Positions 1 through 14,089 of a stretch of DNA of 64,000 nt are shown in pieces. The notes beneath the pieces are model-generated. The model made no database searches. It saw nothing but the letters and a program-made list of their open reading frames with translations, and was not told the origin of the DNA. How positions within the stretch are numbered: position 1 is the first letter of the stretch; each line of letters starts with the position of its first letter. The position numbers were made by a program, and so were the translations under genes. Origin of the DNA: Drosophila persimilis (taxonomy: Eukaryota > Arthropoda > Insecta > Diptera > Drosophilidae); NCBI RefSeq assembly GCF_003286085.1, contig NW_020825289.1:13454001-13518000 (forward strand), written 5' to 3'.

Positions 1-405
1 TTTCAGTTTTCTCGTATCTTTGAATTTGTGGATGCCACAGATTTTCGCCCTTTGTGGGGGCGGAAGGAGGCGGGGCAAAGTTTTAAAATATACTTGTAGC
101 AGTGACATATCACAGAAGTCTGGATCCAAAACATCGTTGCTCTAGCTCTTATAGTCTTTGAGCACTAGGCGCTGATAGGGACGGACAGACGGAAGGACGG
201 ACGGACGGACAGACGGACAGACGGAAGGACGGACGGACGGACAGACGGACAGACAGACAAGGCTCAATCGACTCGGCTATTTATGCTGATCAAGAATATG
301 TATACTTTATGGGGTCGAAAACGATTCCTTCTGGACGTTACACACATCCATTTTCACCACAAATCTAATATACCCCAATACTCATTTTGAGTATCGGGTA
401 TACAA
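1..405 (+). mobile_element. DINE-1/ISY-type Helitron fragment, 3' part
   Basis: The block contains the elements I associate with the DINE-1/INE-1 (ISY/SGM in the obscura group) non-autonomous Helitrons. In order these are a G-rich stretch, a GGACGGACAGAC microsatellite (about 178-258), the widely dispersed segment TCGACTCGGCTATTTATGCT near 269, and a terminal hairpin ATACTCA-TTT-TGAGTAT at 378-394. The 5' part lies outside the window. Nothing in it is coding. The family call is from remembered consensus sequence, not from a search. The exact right end (about 400-405) is uncertain. Confidence 0.8.
178..258. repeat. (GGAC/AGAC)n microsatellite inside the DINE-1 element
   Basis: Tetranucleotide-type repeat of GGAC, AGAC and GGAA units. 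An internal microsatellite of this kind is typical of DINE-1 elements and is a normal part of the element rather than an independent repeat. Confidence 0.85.
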
Positions 406-3400
406 AAACGAGTCTAAAGCTGGAGATACTCTTTTGATGGAATACATTTTTATTCAATGTAGCGTATATTGATATTAATAAGTTTACATAGGTATTGATT
501 GATTGATTAACTTCATATTGATTAGAATTATTTGAGTAGTGTGTATTTTTCGATTAGGTTTAAAGACGCTGGATGGAGGACGATAGGACGATGGTTGTAG
601 TATTGAAGGATTTGAAGTCCGGTGTTTTGGGTAGCCGTGAAATGTATATCCTTTAGGGCAGAAGCTCCACCACTGCTTCACCACTGATCCACCTCTGCAG
701 CGATTGAGGGGCCTGCGTCTGCCGCCAAACTCTGACAGGACGTGAGTTTCCAAACAGATTCAAGGCACCAAGACGTGCCACTGGCCAATACCCAGCTAGC
801 CGAGTCGAATCAAAGGCCTAGCCCAAAAATAAGACAGAAAACATGGCATATACCAGAATAATCAAAAGGAGTACCAATGGCACCTTTTAATGTACATCCA
901 AAGCGCAAGTTAAACGAATAACGGCTACCCTTTGCAGTGGAAGAGTCAACAAGTGTGGAGAAATACGCAAGTTTCAGTAAGCTGTCCGCTCGTCTATGTA
1001 TGTCTTGCCCGGTTCGATCCAACATTATCCTGTCACCCACTTTTCTACGCATTTTGCCTTCCCCGAAGTAAAAATGCGTTGAATAATGAGTGATATGATA
1101 CTTTTGCCCAAAACCGGCAGTACCTATCAGACAAGGAGGCAGCCTACTGACACTCACGTAGTTTTCCACACTTATTCACTCGTCCAGTGCAAAAGGTGTC
1201 CCCTTCCGTTTAACCTGCTCTCTAAACGTTCATTAAAAGGCTCATCGGCACTACTGTTAATTACAATGATTTATACCAAATGTCTGGACATATTTTTGGG
1301 TTTGGCGATTAATTGGACTTGGCCAGGTTTTGGTATTGGCCAGTTGCACATCTTGTCACTTCGAGCTCCGGTGGGAAACTGATTTTCGGTCAGATTTTTT
1401 GCCAACGACAGGCCTATCCATCCTTGCTGATGGATGTATCACCCTATTGGCTGAAGGAGCCATGGACCTGTGTACATAGCACTAAGCCTGTGGCAATCTG
1501 CTCAAAAGTGTGGTCTTAACGCACCCCAAGATCCCAATCGTCGCAGGCACATTAACCAGTGTGTGGGGGGGGGGGAGTAGTGGGGCTCCTCCCCCGTAGT
1601 TCCTGTTGTCAGAGACCAGGCTGATAAGTGGGTCGCCCCATTGGCTGAAGGAGCGATGGGCATGCATTTTATGCCTTTTGCATATTGCATTTAGGGCTGC
1701 CCAATCGCATCACTCCAATACAAATACAAGCGGCAGAAAAGGGGGGCACAAATGTTTAAATATTCGAAATAAAAGAAACACCAAGTAAAACAAAGGCGAA
1801 AATCGAATAGGAAAGTCTTGCGAATCCATTGCCCAGTCTTCCGATATCAGCTATCGATATTAGATATCGACTATACGATTTTCGATCGGCTCCTTAGAGG
1901 CCACCTAGTTTTTCCCACAAAAAACTTTTCTTTTATGAGGTATTCGTACCTTTTTACAATGGGGGATAAATCATTTCTCCATTTCTCATTTTCTTTCTTT
2001 CTTCTTCTTTCTATCCTTTACACTACAAAATCCACCATAAATTCCAAGAAGGTTTTTCTTCCCTTTTCAAGGCTACCATAAAACAGCACAAGCAATAGAA
2101 AGAGAGACAATTATAGAAGGGGGTTCGGTGGGGGGAGGAAATGCAGTCAAAGTGCCCTCCTGCATTCGTAATGAGTTTACAAGCTGCGATTTCGAGTTTC
2201 ACTTGTGGTTTCAGTGCAAAATGTCACAGGAAATGGGTCTGTGCGGTGTCTCTTTTTCTTGATAAGTGGCCCCTCTACCCCACACTTTTCGACACCCACC
2301 ACTCCGCTCTTGTGCTCTCTTCAAAGCGGGCGCCACAAAGTATGCAGCACTTTTTTGTTGAATAAAAATCGACTTTTTAATAAAATCTCATTTCTTCCAT
2401 TTGCTCGGATTCTTTTTTTAGCAGTGTGCTAAATATAGCAGAAAAGTTTAAAGTTGAAAGTGGCCTCCACATATACCCACACGCGCACACACCTCCTACT
2501 GCAGACGCCTACTCCTCTGCTGCTCCTCGGTCCTCGTGACGTCAGCCGCCATTTGGCAGGAGCTAAAGGGGAAAACAGCCAAACAAGTGCAATATTTGAA
2601 TATTGAATTAATTTGTACATTACACACACACCCCACACACCAACAGAAACAGAAACAGAAACAACACCTCCAATGCAGCATTGCAGTGGGAGAGGGAGAG
2701 GGAGGGGAAGGGGGAGGAGGAGAGGGAGAGGGGGAGATGGTGTGTGAGCGAAATGCAAATCAGATTGCATACCCCAAAGGCGGCTCGAGGCTGTCGAGTG
2801 CTCTGATTGTGCTCAAAATTCCACTGCACTGCTGGCACGCATCTGAGTGAAAGCACTGCACCGTGAGTGAAAGTGTTAATTAGAATGAGCGTGAGAGTGC
2901 ACGCACAGGCAAAGTCACGTCCAGAGAACACGCCCCCCAAATGCTCAGCCAGTGAGCGAAGCGACTTTCAACCCCCGTTCAAGTTCAATGCAATGTCTGC
3001 CACCGCCGGTTGTCCTTGAATCTACAACACAACAACAAAAAACATTTACCATTTACCACCTCTTGCATGCGAATAACGAGAGACGAAGAGGTAAAAAGCA
3101 AACACTTTGGACGTCACAAACTGTTTAATTTCGAACCATTAGGAACTATTTAGGAAATAGTCCTCCCCAGCAGAAGGAGGTAAAGGAAAAAAGAGAAGAA
3201 AACTAAGAGCCAATTATGGCACCAAAGAGAAAACTCAACTAATTCGGTGACACAATTGTTTTGACCGCTTTTCTGTTTGACCGCCGCTGTTTTTTTGGTT
3301 TGTTTAATTTGTTTATGCATTTTACAACCTCAAGAAGATTGCACAATGAAGAGGGGGCTAGAGGAGGGTGTAAATTATGTAAGGACAACTAGAATAGGGG

Positions 3401-6400
3401 GACAACAGTTAGAACTATGTGTGTGTGTATGTTTGTAGGTTTATTGGTTGCTTAACAGCAAGATATTGCATTGGGAACAGAACCCATTGCCGTCTGTTTG
3501 CCTGCCCCTGTTGTGTGTGCGTCATGCAACACGAAAACCCTCTAGCCTCTAGCTTCCATCAGGCTGGGGAGTTTCCTTTTTCCACCACCCCACCAGCCCA
3601 CCGCCCCAAGTAATTATGAAACTCTCTTACTCAATCCACGAGTGTATCAAACAGATGTAGATTATTCCTATTAGGATTGTAGGAGCCCCACTACTATTTG
3701 CATTACAAAACTTCACGATTGTTGTTTTGTCATCAGGCACGTCGCATGCGTAATATGAAAAGTCAATAGGAGAATGCGAAGGAGAAAGCAAACAACGACT
3801 AGAAGCAAAACAGTACACACATGTACATAGGCATATATTTATGTATTTACATATACATACATAAGTGTGGTGTGGGGGTGTAGGGGGGGTGTAAGTCACG
3901 TGTAAACTCTGAATGCAGTAAATTAGTATTTATTGAAAGAGATTAAGTGGTACTCAGCCAAACACAGTAATCACTCGTTAAATGCAATTTCATACTTAAA
4001 GTTCTGCCATGTGTGCTTTTTACTGAGGCTCCACAGTGCCGCCTTCAAAGCAGAACAAACAAATTGTATCCAGCTTTGAACCGCAAAGAATCCAATTGGA
4101 ATTAAGCCGCAGAGAGGCAGAGCGCAAGAGTGAGCATGAGAGAGATCCAAAGAGAGCAGAGTCTACAGCGCTGCATAATGACATCACATTCCGACAACAG
4201 CAACAATCGATAAGAGCCGAGGGAGAGCAGCAGTCAAAGCACATAGAGAGAGAGAGAGAGGGAGAGATAAAGCTTCCACCATATGACATCAGCGTGTGCA
4301 CGATTTGTTAACAGTTAATTTGTTAGCAGCGATCGGTGAGGGGCAGAGAGGAGAGCGCGGGTGAGCATGCGCAGATTTGTTGAGGGGTCGGGGAGGGGAA
4401 CCATCTTTTTCACGTGCGCCGCCGCGCACTCCAAGCTCTTGGCGGTGGCATACACTGTGGGTGGCGGGAGGGAGGGCAGGGATGAGCCGGAAAACATTTG
4501 GGAGATCTTTTTGCGGACAACACAACGCATTTAACATTAATTGACGTTTAACGATTCACGCGTGAAATCTCTTGAGAACCGGTTAACCGTCCGCTCGCTC
4601 GTGTCCGCTCTTGTTCGTTCTTGTTTTGCTTCTTAGACAGCGAAGGAGAGAGGGAGAAAGAGAGCGAGAGAGAGAGATATGTAGTTGGGCCACAAATCAT
4701 ATGAAACATACATACATTTTTTTTGTGAACCTGTCGCCTCTAATATTTTCATTATTGATTTATTTGCTTAGCTGCTTTATCATTCTCCGCTCTCTATCTT
4801 TTCACACTTCTTTTGGCGGGAGGAGGGGTTGTGTGGTGGCGGGGACTTGTGCGTAACCATTTTTTTTTTTGTGTGCTTTGTTTTATTTCATTTTATTGCC
4901 ATTTTTTTGTACTGCTTGCCTGGGCGCTACTGCTGTGTGCCTGTTGTTTAAAAACTCATTTCTTATGTGATTTTGATGTCAGCTTAACTGTGTTTACCGC
5001 TCTTCTGCTTGTGTCTCTTCCTCCGCACTCGCTCTCTCTCCCTCTCTCTCTGTCTCTATCGCACAATTGACACCTTAATCATGAGCAGAAATTGTCAGAG
5101 CTTGAAAGCGCTGTCAAAGCAAAGAATTTTGTTTGTTTCCCTTCCCATCTTCTTGTCTTTAAATAATGCCTTCTGATTGGAATTGAAATTGGGATGCTGT
5201 CAATAGGAAGAAATTCATCAAATGATGTACGCATTAAATACCCTGTGGCATTGAAATTTAAGGGTTGCAGGGGGAATTTTCCTGTCTAAATTCCCAATAA
5301 GCGAATGGCCACATTTCGAATGAAACGAAAAGAGACCATTCGCCACTAACGATTGCGTATGGTGCTGAGGAAATTGTGATATTATGTATCTACGTATCTT
5401 TATCCATATTTTACAACAGGTTACCGTTGAGCAGGATGATATTTCGCCCACAGGGTATCACCATTACCTAGACCTTACGCTGCCACTCTTCAAATAGAAG
5501 TGTTTGCTTTGTTCACTGGAGCCACCACTCATCGCTCACCTCATCGGCTGTTTCTGCGTGGAGAATAAAAGAAGTTTGCTGAAATGTACGAACTCCAACA
5601 ATGACGTCAAGACAGTGAAGATCACTCGGCATGAAAAATATACAAGATAGATATGGAAAACATAATGAGTGCGGATTCAGATGAACAAAAATAACCACAA
5701 CAGAGTGAAATGAACTAAAAATAGTGTTATCTTTTTAGGAAGTTTGCTATCTTTAATATTATCTGGTAGACAATTAGGGCAAAAAACGAGCAGACTCAGA
5801 GCTAGAGCATTCCTCGCATTCATTTATAATGGTTAACCCAATGAAAGCAATTAAATCAAGTCGCGCGGGTCTCTGGGTTTCGTTGAGAGTTTTGGTGATT
5901 TGCCAAACGATTTGAAAAGACAACCAGACGGTGACGTGGCATGCCCCTTCCCTTCCCTTACCTTCCCTTCTCTCTTTGGCAAGCAACCTCATCGAATCGC
6001 TAATGATCTCAAGGTAATACTCCGCACAGCTTCATTGTTATTTATTTATTTATATTTATTAATATTTGATTATAAATTCATAGCAAAGGAGAGAAAAAAA
6101 AATCCATCATTATAGAGGAGAACCAAGATAAATATTTATTTATTTAATTTTTTTTTTTTTTTTTGCTAGACAAACACCTGAACAAAAATGAGAAGAGAAT
6201 CGTGTACAAAGCGTACTAGAAACTAACCAAAAACATATGAGGAAAAAAAACAAAAACACTTTTCCAAGTACAAAGATGAATTGTAAATTTGTGTGATTTT
6301 GATCGAGTGGCTCCTCCAATCGATCGATCGGTCGGTCGGTTCCTTAAAAGGCAACTCTCGCCTCAACACAGAATGTTTTCGCTTTCTACGCATCAGCTCT

Positions 6401-8600
6401 ACCCCCAATTATTCCATTGTTCATTTGCATTTTACCTAAAACTAAATACTTAAGATGATTCAAAGTTTGTTAGGCTTTGTTTTTAATTTAATCGAAGGGT
6501 ACAAAGCCATTTCACAGATGTTTTTGCTCAATGCCAAAGGAAAAAAGTTGAAGAAAAGGTTGAAAAAAGCCAAGGAAATCACAAGAAATTGGCCTCATCA
6601 TCGAGAACAAAGCGTAAAAGCCATTAAAAGGAAGTCCATTGGTTTCAATCACTCAGGAAGTTTTTTCGAAAATTAATTCTGATCAAATTTGGAAACTACA
6701 TATATTGGAGCCAGCACCTAAAAGGTCCCTAAAAACCACCCAGAACTGTCCCGTCCCTGAAATGGGGAAACACTAAGGTTCATAAAAACAAAAAGAAGGT
6801 CAATTCCCACGTCAATTAAACGGCTAACGGTCTAAGGGTCATTGTCATTAAATGTCATTAAAAGCGCTAGCTCCAACCCTTAAACCCTCCCTATCACTCC
6901 TCTTTGTACCTTTGTATCCTTCCACAGAAAAAATACTTTTTGTCAGTTCCATTCGTTCATTCGTTCATATCCATCCATATGCTGGGGCTCTCAAGCACTT
7001 ATGGATGACCTATCATTTAGATAATCTTTGACTCCGTGCCCGTGCCAACAACCCAGTAGCTCTCTATATTTTATTTTGGTCCCTAACTATTCCGCTATAT
7101 TAATTCCATCTATTTTAAGGCACGAAGGTTGAGCACCAGTTATTATTCGATGGTCAAATGCGGTGGCACTTCCATCGATAGAGATACCGATACAAGACAC
7201 ACTTTACTTATGTATTTCAATGGTAATTTTCGGTGTAAAATGTGCGGTTCATCCTGCAATCATTAACTAAATGAATGTATACCTTTGCGTTTAAGTTTCA
7301 ACCATTTCCCGTTGCTCAAATTCTAATGATTTGGCCAGAAAGAGGGTTAACGCACACACCTCCACTCCGAGCACACACGGACGGGACAGGCACATTTAAG
7401 CGGCTTAATGAACCATTTGGACATTTGGAAACTTTCACAGTCATCAAACATTATGATGTTGGCGATTTTTGGCACTCAACAGCAGTGCCACAAGTGGAAC
7501 AAATGAAGTATTTTTTGTGTGTTTTTCGAGTTTTAAAATTTAGAGGAAATTTTGCAATGAATTGTAGAATAGCAAATGCTCTAACATGGAACACAAGGGA
7601 GTGGAGGGATGGGCATGCAAAATACTATAAATCATACATAAAATGGAGTTTGGTTCTTCTTCTAAAAGGTTCTTCCCTAAAAGGCAAGGCACAAGATTAT
7701 TTCTTAATAAACCATTAACCAAACGCGAATAGATATCCCAGAGATATCCCACATCTTAGTTCCTAACCTATCTTCTCGTCTTCTAGCCATACCCTACCCT
7801 AATCAAGCCTCAAGTCTGACAGTCGCTTAATAAAAACCCGTTCAACTAGACCCTGTCTGTCTGAAGTGATCAATGCCATCAAAAGACAATTACCAGACGA
7901 TGGCCAAAAACAGTTCCACAGTCCAGTCCCCCTTTTTTTGCATTACGCCAGGTTCCACTCCCTATCCCCCTCCCCCTGCCACTGCCCCTGCCCCGTCCAC
8001 ACTCAAAACGAAACTGCAATGCCCAACGATGATAATGATCTTGCAAAAAGAAGACAAACAAAGAAGAAGAAAAAAAAAAGAATAAGCTGAAGTAGAGAAA
8101 AAACTGTAGACAAGCCATAGAGGCCCCATCATCGAGGCAGAGACCAAAGCTTAAAGATCGGCAATCGAGTGGCCACCGCTTTGGACAGGTCTCTCCGCGC
8201 TCCCACTCTCCAGCGGATCGTCCGTCCGTCCTCCCGTCCGTCTATCCACTGGACAGAGGCCGTCCTCTGCGGCGATGAAAAACGAAACCAAAACGAGGCG
8301 AAAGCCGCAACACCAACACGACCAGCAAAAATTGTGGTCCAAAAATAGACACCGCTCATTAGAAATGGCTAAAAATAGGCAAAAGGCAGGCCAGGTAGCA
8401 TTAAAGCGCTCAGGTACAGTGCGGGGAAGGGGGGCATTGGAGTGCATTAAGTGGAGTGCGGAATCAAGAGAGGCAGAGGCAGAGAGAAAGAGGGATATAC
8501 ATACGTACATATGTATGTATGTATATAGAGGCGGTGGCAGCTCTCAAGATATGACGTATACGACACTGTGGACCAAATAATCTGTTGGAATCTAGTTATC
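406..8600. other. non-coding stretch without a recognisable gene
   Basis: Short open frames occur on both strands, but none resembles a known protein, has sensible composition or joins to others through plausible splice sites. Visible structure: a degenerate duplication sharing ATTGGCTGAAGGAGC at 1446-1460 and 1640-1654; a TATCGATA (DRE-like) site near 1853; a GGGAGA-rich purine tract at about 2690-2740; GA-rich tracts near 4245-4270 and 4635-4680; a CT tract near 5030-5055. It is probably intron or upstream DNA of a gene outside the window, but nothing here proves that. Confidence 0.5.
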
Positions 8601-11600
8601 AGAGGATGCCACTGCCACTGCCACTGCCACTGCCACAGCCACAGCCACTGCTACTGGTGCACTAGTTATGCGGCTGTAGAACAGGTATTGCAGGTACTCC
8701 TTGGTATGCCAGGAACTCTGTTCGTGGAACTTGTTGGGGGATCCGCAAGACAGAAGCGATCGTAATTGCACGTGTATAAGATGACGATGGAGATACGATA
8801 CGGAACCGTGTTCTCCAACACACCTATACAAAGATCTAGCTAGTAAAAAAAGTAACCAAAAAAAAATGCAAAAATGGGTAACAAAATTCATAGATCAAAT
8901 TCTACTTCTTTGCCATTTTGCACCGTTCAAAGTAATTTCCTCCTCATAACTTCCCATAAAATCTACAAGGAATTCCCTCCCCCAGGAAATCCCCGCGGCA
9001 TCTTTTGCGAGAGTGAGCTCAGAGAGCGAGCATAATTTCAAACAATTTAGTTGGGTTCCAGTGGCATTTCAAGCTGTTTACATTGGGCAAATACTAGTGG
9101 GTGTGGGTTGTGGGGCTCGGGGGCGAAAAGTTGGAGGGAAAACCCAAGGATCAGGGGCACGCGCAATATAAACGTTTGGGACAAGGTAAACGAAGTAAAT
9201 TAAGCACCAACAACAACAAATGGGAAAAAAATTTACCCTCCGAAGAGAGGGCGACACTTGAAACACAAGAAGGAAACGCAGGCCACGAGAGCCGAAGCTA
9301 TTGACACCCTTTCCCTTTGAATATTAAGGCAGAGTTAAATATTTCTATAACCATTGAAAATGCATGATATAGGGGTTTGAACCTGTTTCCGATAAACTAT
9401 GAACTGGAGGGATTATTTCAAGATCAATCATTACAAATATCTGCTCAAAGTCCTATTGCCCCCAAAAAGAGTATAAACACAGGCAGCAGACGGAGGGAGA
9501 AAATACAACAAGGCAGCACCAGGAGCCGAAGAAGGAGGAAAAGCCGGACGGGCGGCCGAATAGCAACAACAGGGCAAAGGCATGCGAAACAGCAGAGAGC
9601 ATGGAGAAACCCAATAACATAAAAGCAAAAGAATTTTTGTTCTCTTCCCTACTTGGAGCCAAAAAGGATGATGATGATGATGGGCAGGCGGCCAGGCGGC
9701 CTGGCCCTGCTGCTGAGAGCGATGGTTGGGGGCAGAAAAACCCGCTTACAACAGCGAAAAAAAAAAAGCAAACAGCAAAAACGCCAAGGCAAGCAACGAC
9801 CTTGATAAGTTTTACAACAGGGCAGGCAGCGACAATGGGCAAGGGGAGGGGGGGGTGTCGAGGGAAGAGCGCACGTCAAAGGAAGAGCCAAACGAAGGAG
9901 CTTCACCTCTCCCTCTCTGTCTCGCACAGCACAACACAATCGATGCCCCCACCAGTGTGGTGAGTTCCATTCTCTCTTAGCTTTATTTGCCGCTCTCCCT
10001 CTCTCTCTGTTTCTCTCTCATCAACAAGTGTCCAGCTGTGTTGGAGGATGGAAGTGGTGGCGGGGGGGGGTTGACCTGTTCCTAACTCAATTCAATTTTT
10101 TGTGTCTGTGTGTCACATAAGTGTACTATCCCGCTCACCAGCTCTCCCGCTCTCCCGCTCTCCGGCTCTCTTTTTCTCTCTTTGATAAACAGTGTGATGA
10201 GGTGGATTTTTTTCTTCCTCTTTCAAAGCTTGATTATCATATTCTGCTTTTTATTATTGAATTTCTTGCTCTCCACCCATGTGTGTGTGTGTGTGCGTGT
10301 GTGTGTGACGCATGTGTAAAGTGCGGCGCAGATATTGATATAACCCGTACCCCTATCCTTATCTCTTCCCCCCCTCCACCGTACGGAATGCTCGCCTTAA
10401 ATGCCGTTCCGACAGTTAGTCTAACAAATTTGTTTGTTTGTTCTCCTATCCTCATCTACTCTCTCTCTCTCTTTCTCTTTATGTCAGCTGCCAGATCAGC
10501 TGGCATTCATTCGCAGAGGCAGAAGTAAATATAATTAATTTTATTAAATAATTTCAACACACAATATTGACCAAAACCAAACAGAAAATGAAAAAAAGGA
10601 AGCCCGAAAGCATGTGCTCAAAAGCACAAGATGGAAAAGTTTTTTATTTCACAAATTAATTCAAAACTAAGAGAGAACAACAAAAGCAACACAAACAAAA
10701 AACAAAATATGTACTGTAGACAACCTGCAACGTGCCTGCAATTTTAACAAAAAAATTGCAATATCAAAATCAACGCGGAACAACCGCCACACCGCGCTGC
10801 TAGGCGCGCTGCACTTGCAACGGCCAGGCCCAAACCGGACTGCAAGGCGGCCCCGCCCTCCTTACAGCACACACACACACACAGACACACACTATATAGT
10901 ATATATTAAAGACCAGAGACGACGCCTAGTTGAGCATTTTGAACGACAACTGCAGCAGGGCAAGCAGCAGGCAGCAGGCAGCAGTGGACATGCCATAATT
11001 AATCAGGCCTGGCCGACAATATTTTACTACACAAAAAAGAAATGAAAATTCCTTAACAGCAGTCGCCGGCACAGGAGATCCTTAACGTGCAACAACAACA
11101 TGTTGTAGGGGAAAAAAATCAAATCAAAATCAATCAAAACAAAACGAAGCCTACATACGCTTTCGACTGAATCAAGAATGAAATCAAATTCCTGAAGAAT
11201 ATGTACTGTAAATGCTATAGGATAACAGCAGAAACAACAACGATAATTTTTATATTTTTCTTTCATTTTAATCAATATTTTCGACCGCTGAAAGAGTTTA
11301 TGGCAATCAGTTTATGGTTATCATAAAAATGTCATTTCTTTGCCACTTTCTGCATTCCATTTTGTTGTTACCTAATCTTTAAAAAAATATACGTATTCCA
11401 AGGAATTTTAAATACAAATCGAACAAGTGAGAAACTCGTTTCCCTCTCAACATTAATTCGCATATTTTTACAAATTATATTAGAACTTATGTACATATGT
11501 ATGTATATATGTATGTACCATTCATGAGATAATAGAACCAGAAACAGCAACAACAATTCCGAATATTTCGTGTACTGCGAAAACTTGTTTTATTTATGTT

Positions 11601-12900
11601 TGTTTTTGTTGTTGCTGCTGTCGTTTGTAAGCTTATTGAACAATTATTTTGTGGCGAAAAAAACTATGGAAATGGGAAATTTTCAGTTAAGCGAAGCTTG
11701 GTTACCCTATAATTAGGCCCGATTTATGGGCTTCACTGCAACCAAATGAACGACAATTTCAAGAACGGCAGTTCAGACACTTGGGATGTTCCCGCGAACT
11801 GCTTGCTCACGTCATGGATCAAAAGCCTCAAAAACACTGCTTGAATGCTTATATATACTATAGAATATACAGCCGATTTCGGTGCAGGACAGTTGTGTTC
11901 CGTTCCCCACATTTCCTTACTGATCTTAGATCTTTCACTTTGAAGGCTTACTCCGTTCTTTGAACACATATACCCCTAAAGAATAGACCTGAACTTCTAG
12001 GAAATATTTCCAGGCATGATTACATGATTAGCACCGCAGAACTTGAAGTCAATTGGAAAACTTGATTGGGTAAAAGATTTTCCGCATGCATAATGGAAAT
12101 TTTACGCTGAACCTTTTGCATGGAAATAATTCAATTGAAATAAATTAACGAAATCGAAAAATCCCCAGATTTATTGCACGATATTTTGCGGGGGTTTTTT
12201 TACTCCCATTGAGAGGATTGCATTTTAATGATTTAATATTATATATTATCCAATTCTGGTTTCTCTCAGTGTGCAAGGGCTGGAGTGGGAGGAAAAGAAA
12301 TGCGAATGGGAGGCAATGCCCGGGACTTTAGTGTAAGCTCCCGCTATCAATTGCTGTCGCCTCTTCGCTCATTGAGACTCATCAAGAGAGAGCGCAATAG
12401 CAGAGGAAAGAATGGAGAAGGGGGGACAAAGACAACGACAACCACAGCGGTTACAGGTTAAACCAACAACAAATCTATTAAGCTCAAAAGAGAAGTTTAA
12501 GCAGAACAACAATAAAAGAGGGCAGGAGAAAGTCAGCGGCAAGCGGGGGGGAAACTGGAAAGCCCACTTTTACAAATGCACTGCATCGTGGTGTATAGCT
12601 CTCCCCCCCTGTCGCACACAACTTACAAGAAATGCAACGAAAAAGAAGACGAAGAAGACGAGGCAAAAAAACTGAATTCAACTTACCGTCCGCACAAGTT
12701 CAAGGCCAAGTGTTCAAGTCCCCTCCCTCTCTGGCGCTCTCTGGTTTCCGTGCTCTTTCCGTTTTCCTCTCTCTTGGCGTACTCAGAGAGACTGTTTACT
12801 TTGTACATGAAAAATAACTTTACTTTCGTTTTCTAAGCCAGAAGCTTGGGGAGGAGAGGTCGGGTGGTTGGGCGGCTGCCCCGAATGCAATCCAACTGCA
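8601..12900. other. non-coding stretch with simple repeats
   Basis: No supported exon. It holds a (CCACTG)n tract at about 8608-8648, pyrimidine-rich CTCTC runs (about 9905-10020, 10135-10180 and 10445-10480), a (GT)n tract near 10279-10308, CAGCAG-type repeats near 10950-10985 and a TACATATGTATGTA palindromic run near 11490-11518. Open frames through these tracts are low-complexity artefacts. Confidence 0.5.
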
Positions 12901-14089
12901 ACGGTAGTTATGTTGTTATTGTTGTAAGGTCACACTTTCGATTGGGGTGCCCTTCGTTTCTCAACGTTTTATCTGTTATTGGACCAACAACACATATATA
13001 GTAGATACGGGGGATATTGCACTGAGGGGAGCAGCAGGACCGACTTTTGTAAATTAATTAACAACATTCCCTCGCACACACACATAAACACACACTCATA
13101 CTCATGATGCGAGCGCGCGCGCCTCGAGATAAGAGCAAAGCAATTTATTTGCAGTGAAATTTACGTTTTGCGCGCTGACCGAACCGAGAGTGGTGGGCGG
13201 TTGCAGGGGGGTATGTGGGAGAATTCACCACACACACTCTCTCACACGCAAACCGACGTAAGCGCACGTTTTCGCAAGTTATGAAAATTGTGGTTCAAAT
13301 TTTGGGCTATTTTCCCCACTTAACGGAAGTTCACTTTGCTACAGCTGTCTGTAGAATATTTATACGCTTTTAAACTTAATCAATTTAATTAAATGGAATT
13401 TTCCGATAACAGCCAGAGAGACAACAAGACGACGGAACGCTGTATTGTCAACAACAAATGCGGGAGCGGAATTGTAGCGAGCTTTGATGGTATTTTTGGT
13501 AAAGTTTGTGCTGAAATATGTGGTCACACTTAGTGATGGGAGCTATATCGCATATATTTATCTCGGCAGAATGTGACTAGGTGCACATGCTTTACGGTCA
13601 CACTGTTATGAGTTTGCTTAAAATAAAATCAGTTAAAAATTTAAGTTTTGTTTGAAAGCAAGTCAATTGCAGGCTATTAAGACTTTGAAAATTTAGCAGC
13701 AGTTATCTTTCAGCCGGCTAGAAAATGCAATAATGCAGACAAATGGAATCTCATTATGGCAGTCTAATGAAAGCCAATTATATGGATATCATATTTTTTA
13801 ATTTTAATCCTGAAACTCATTGTATTAGTTTATGAGAAGATAAAAAGCATGTTGATTGCGAATGGTTTATCCAAAATTCCGAAGCTATCTTTCTGTTAAT
13901 GGAACAATTTTTTTGATTCAGATCAGGTGCTAGGTTTTTTGGTCAAACAAATCTCAAATTAAAAGAATATAATGAGCTCTGCTCTTTCGACAAAATCGAT
14001 TTTGGTTTTTTTGGTTTGGTCTTGTTTTTTCTCTCAGTGCTAAACACACTTTAAAATGTTTCTATCTGTACCTAATTTATTTCTTAAAA
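12901..14089. other. non-coding stretch with three core-promoter motif 1 boxes
   Basis: GGTCACACT occurs three times on the + strand (12928-12936, 13522-13530, 13596-13604) with no recognisable downstream reading frame before the PDRG1-like gene, which lies on the opposite strand. The segment also contains GA/CA-rich sequence near 13070-13130. It could hold the promoter and 5' leader of a transcript whose coding part is elsewhere. Beyond 13610 I see only AT-rich sequence. Confidence 0.4.

Noticed and set aside
484-753. 89-codon minus-strand frame beside the DINE-1 element
   Set aside because: No family resemblance, no splice partners and odd composition. A decayed repeat or chance frame is more likely than a gene.
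1013-1026. GGTTCGATCC resembling a tRNA B box
   Set aside because: The flanking bases do not form a T-stem and there is no A box at the right distance upstream.
2429-2770. Long minus-strand frame rich in Leu/Pro/Val repeats
   Set aside because: Produced by GGGAGA and ACAGAA microsatellites; not coding.
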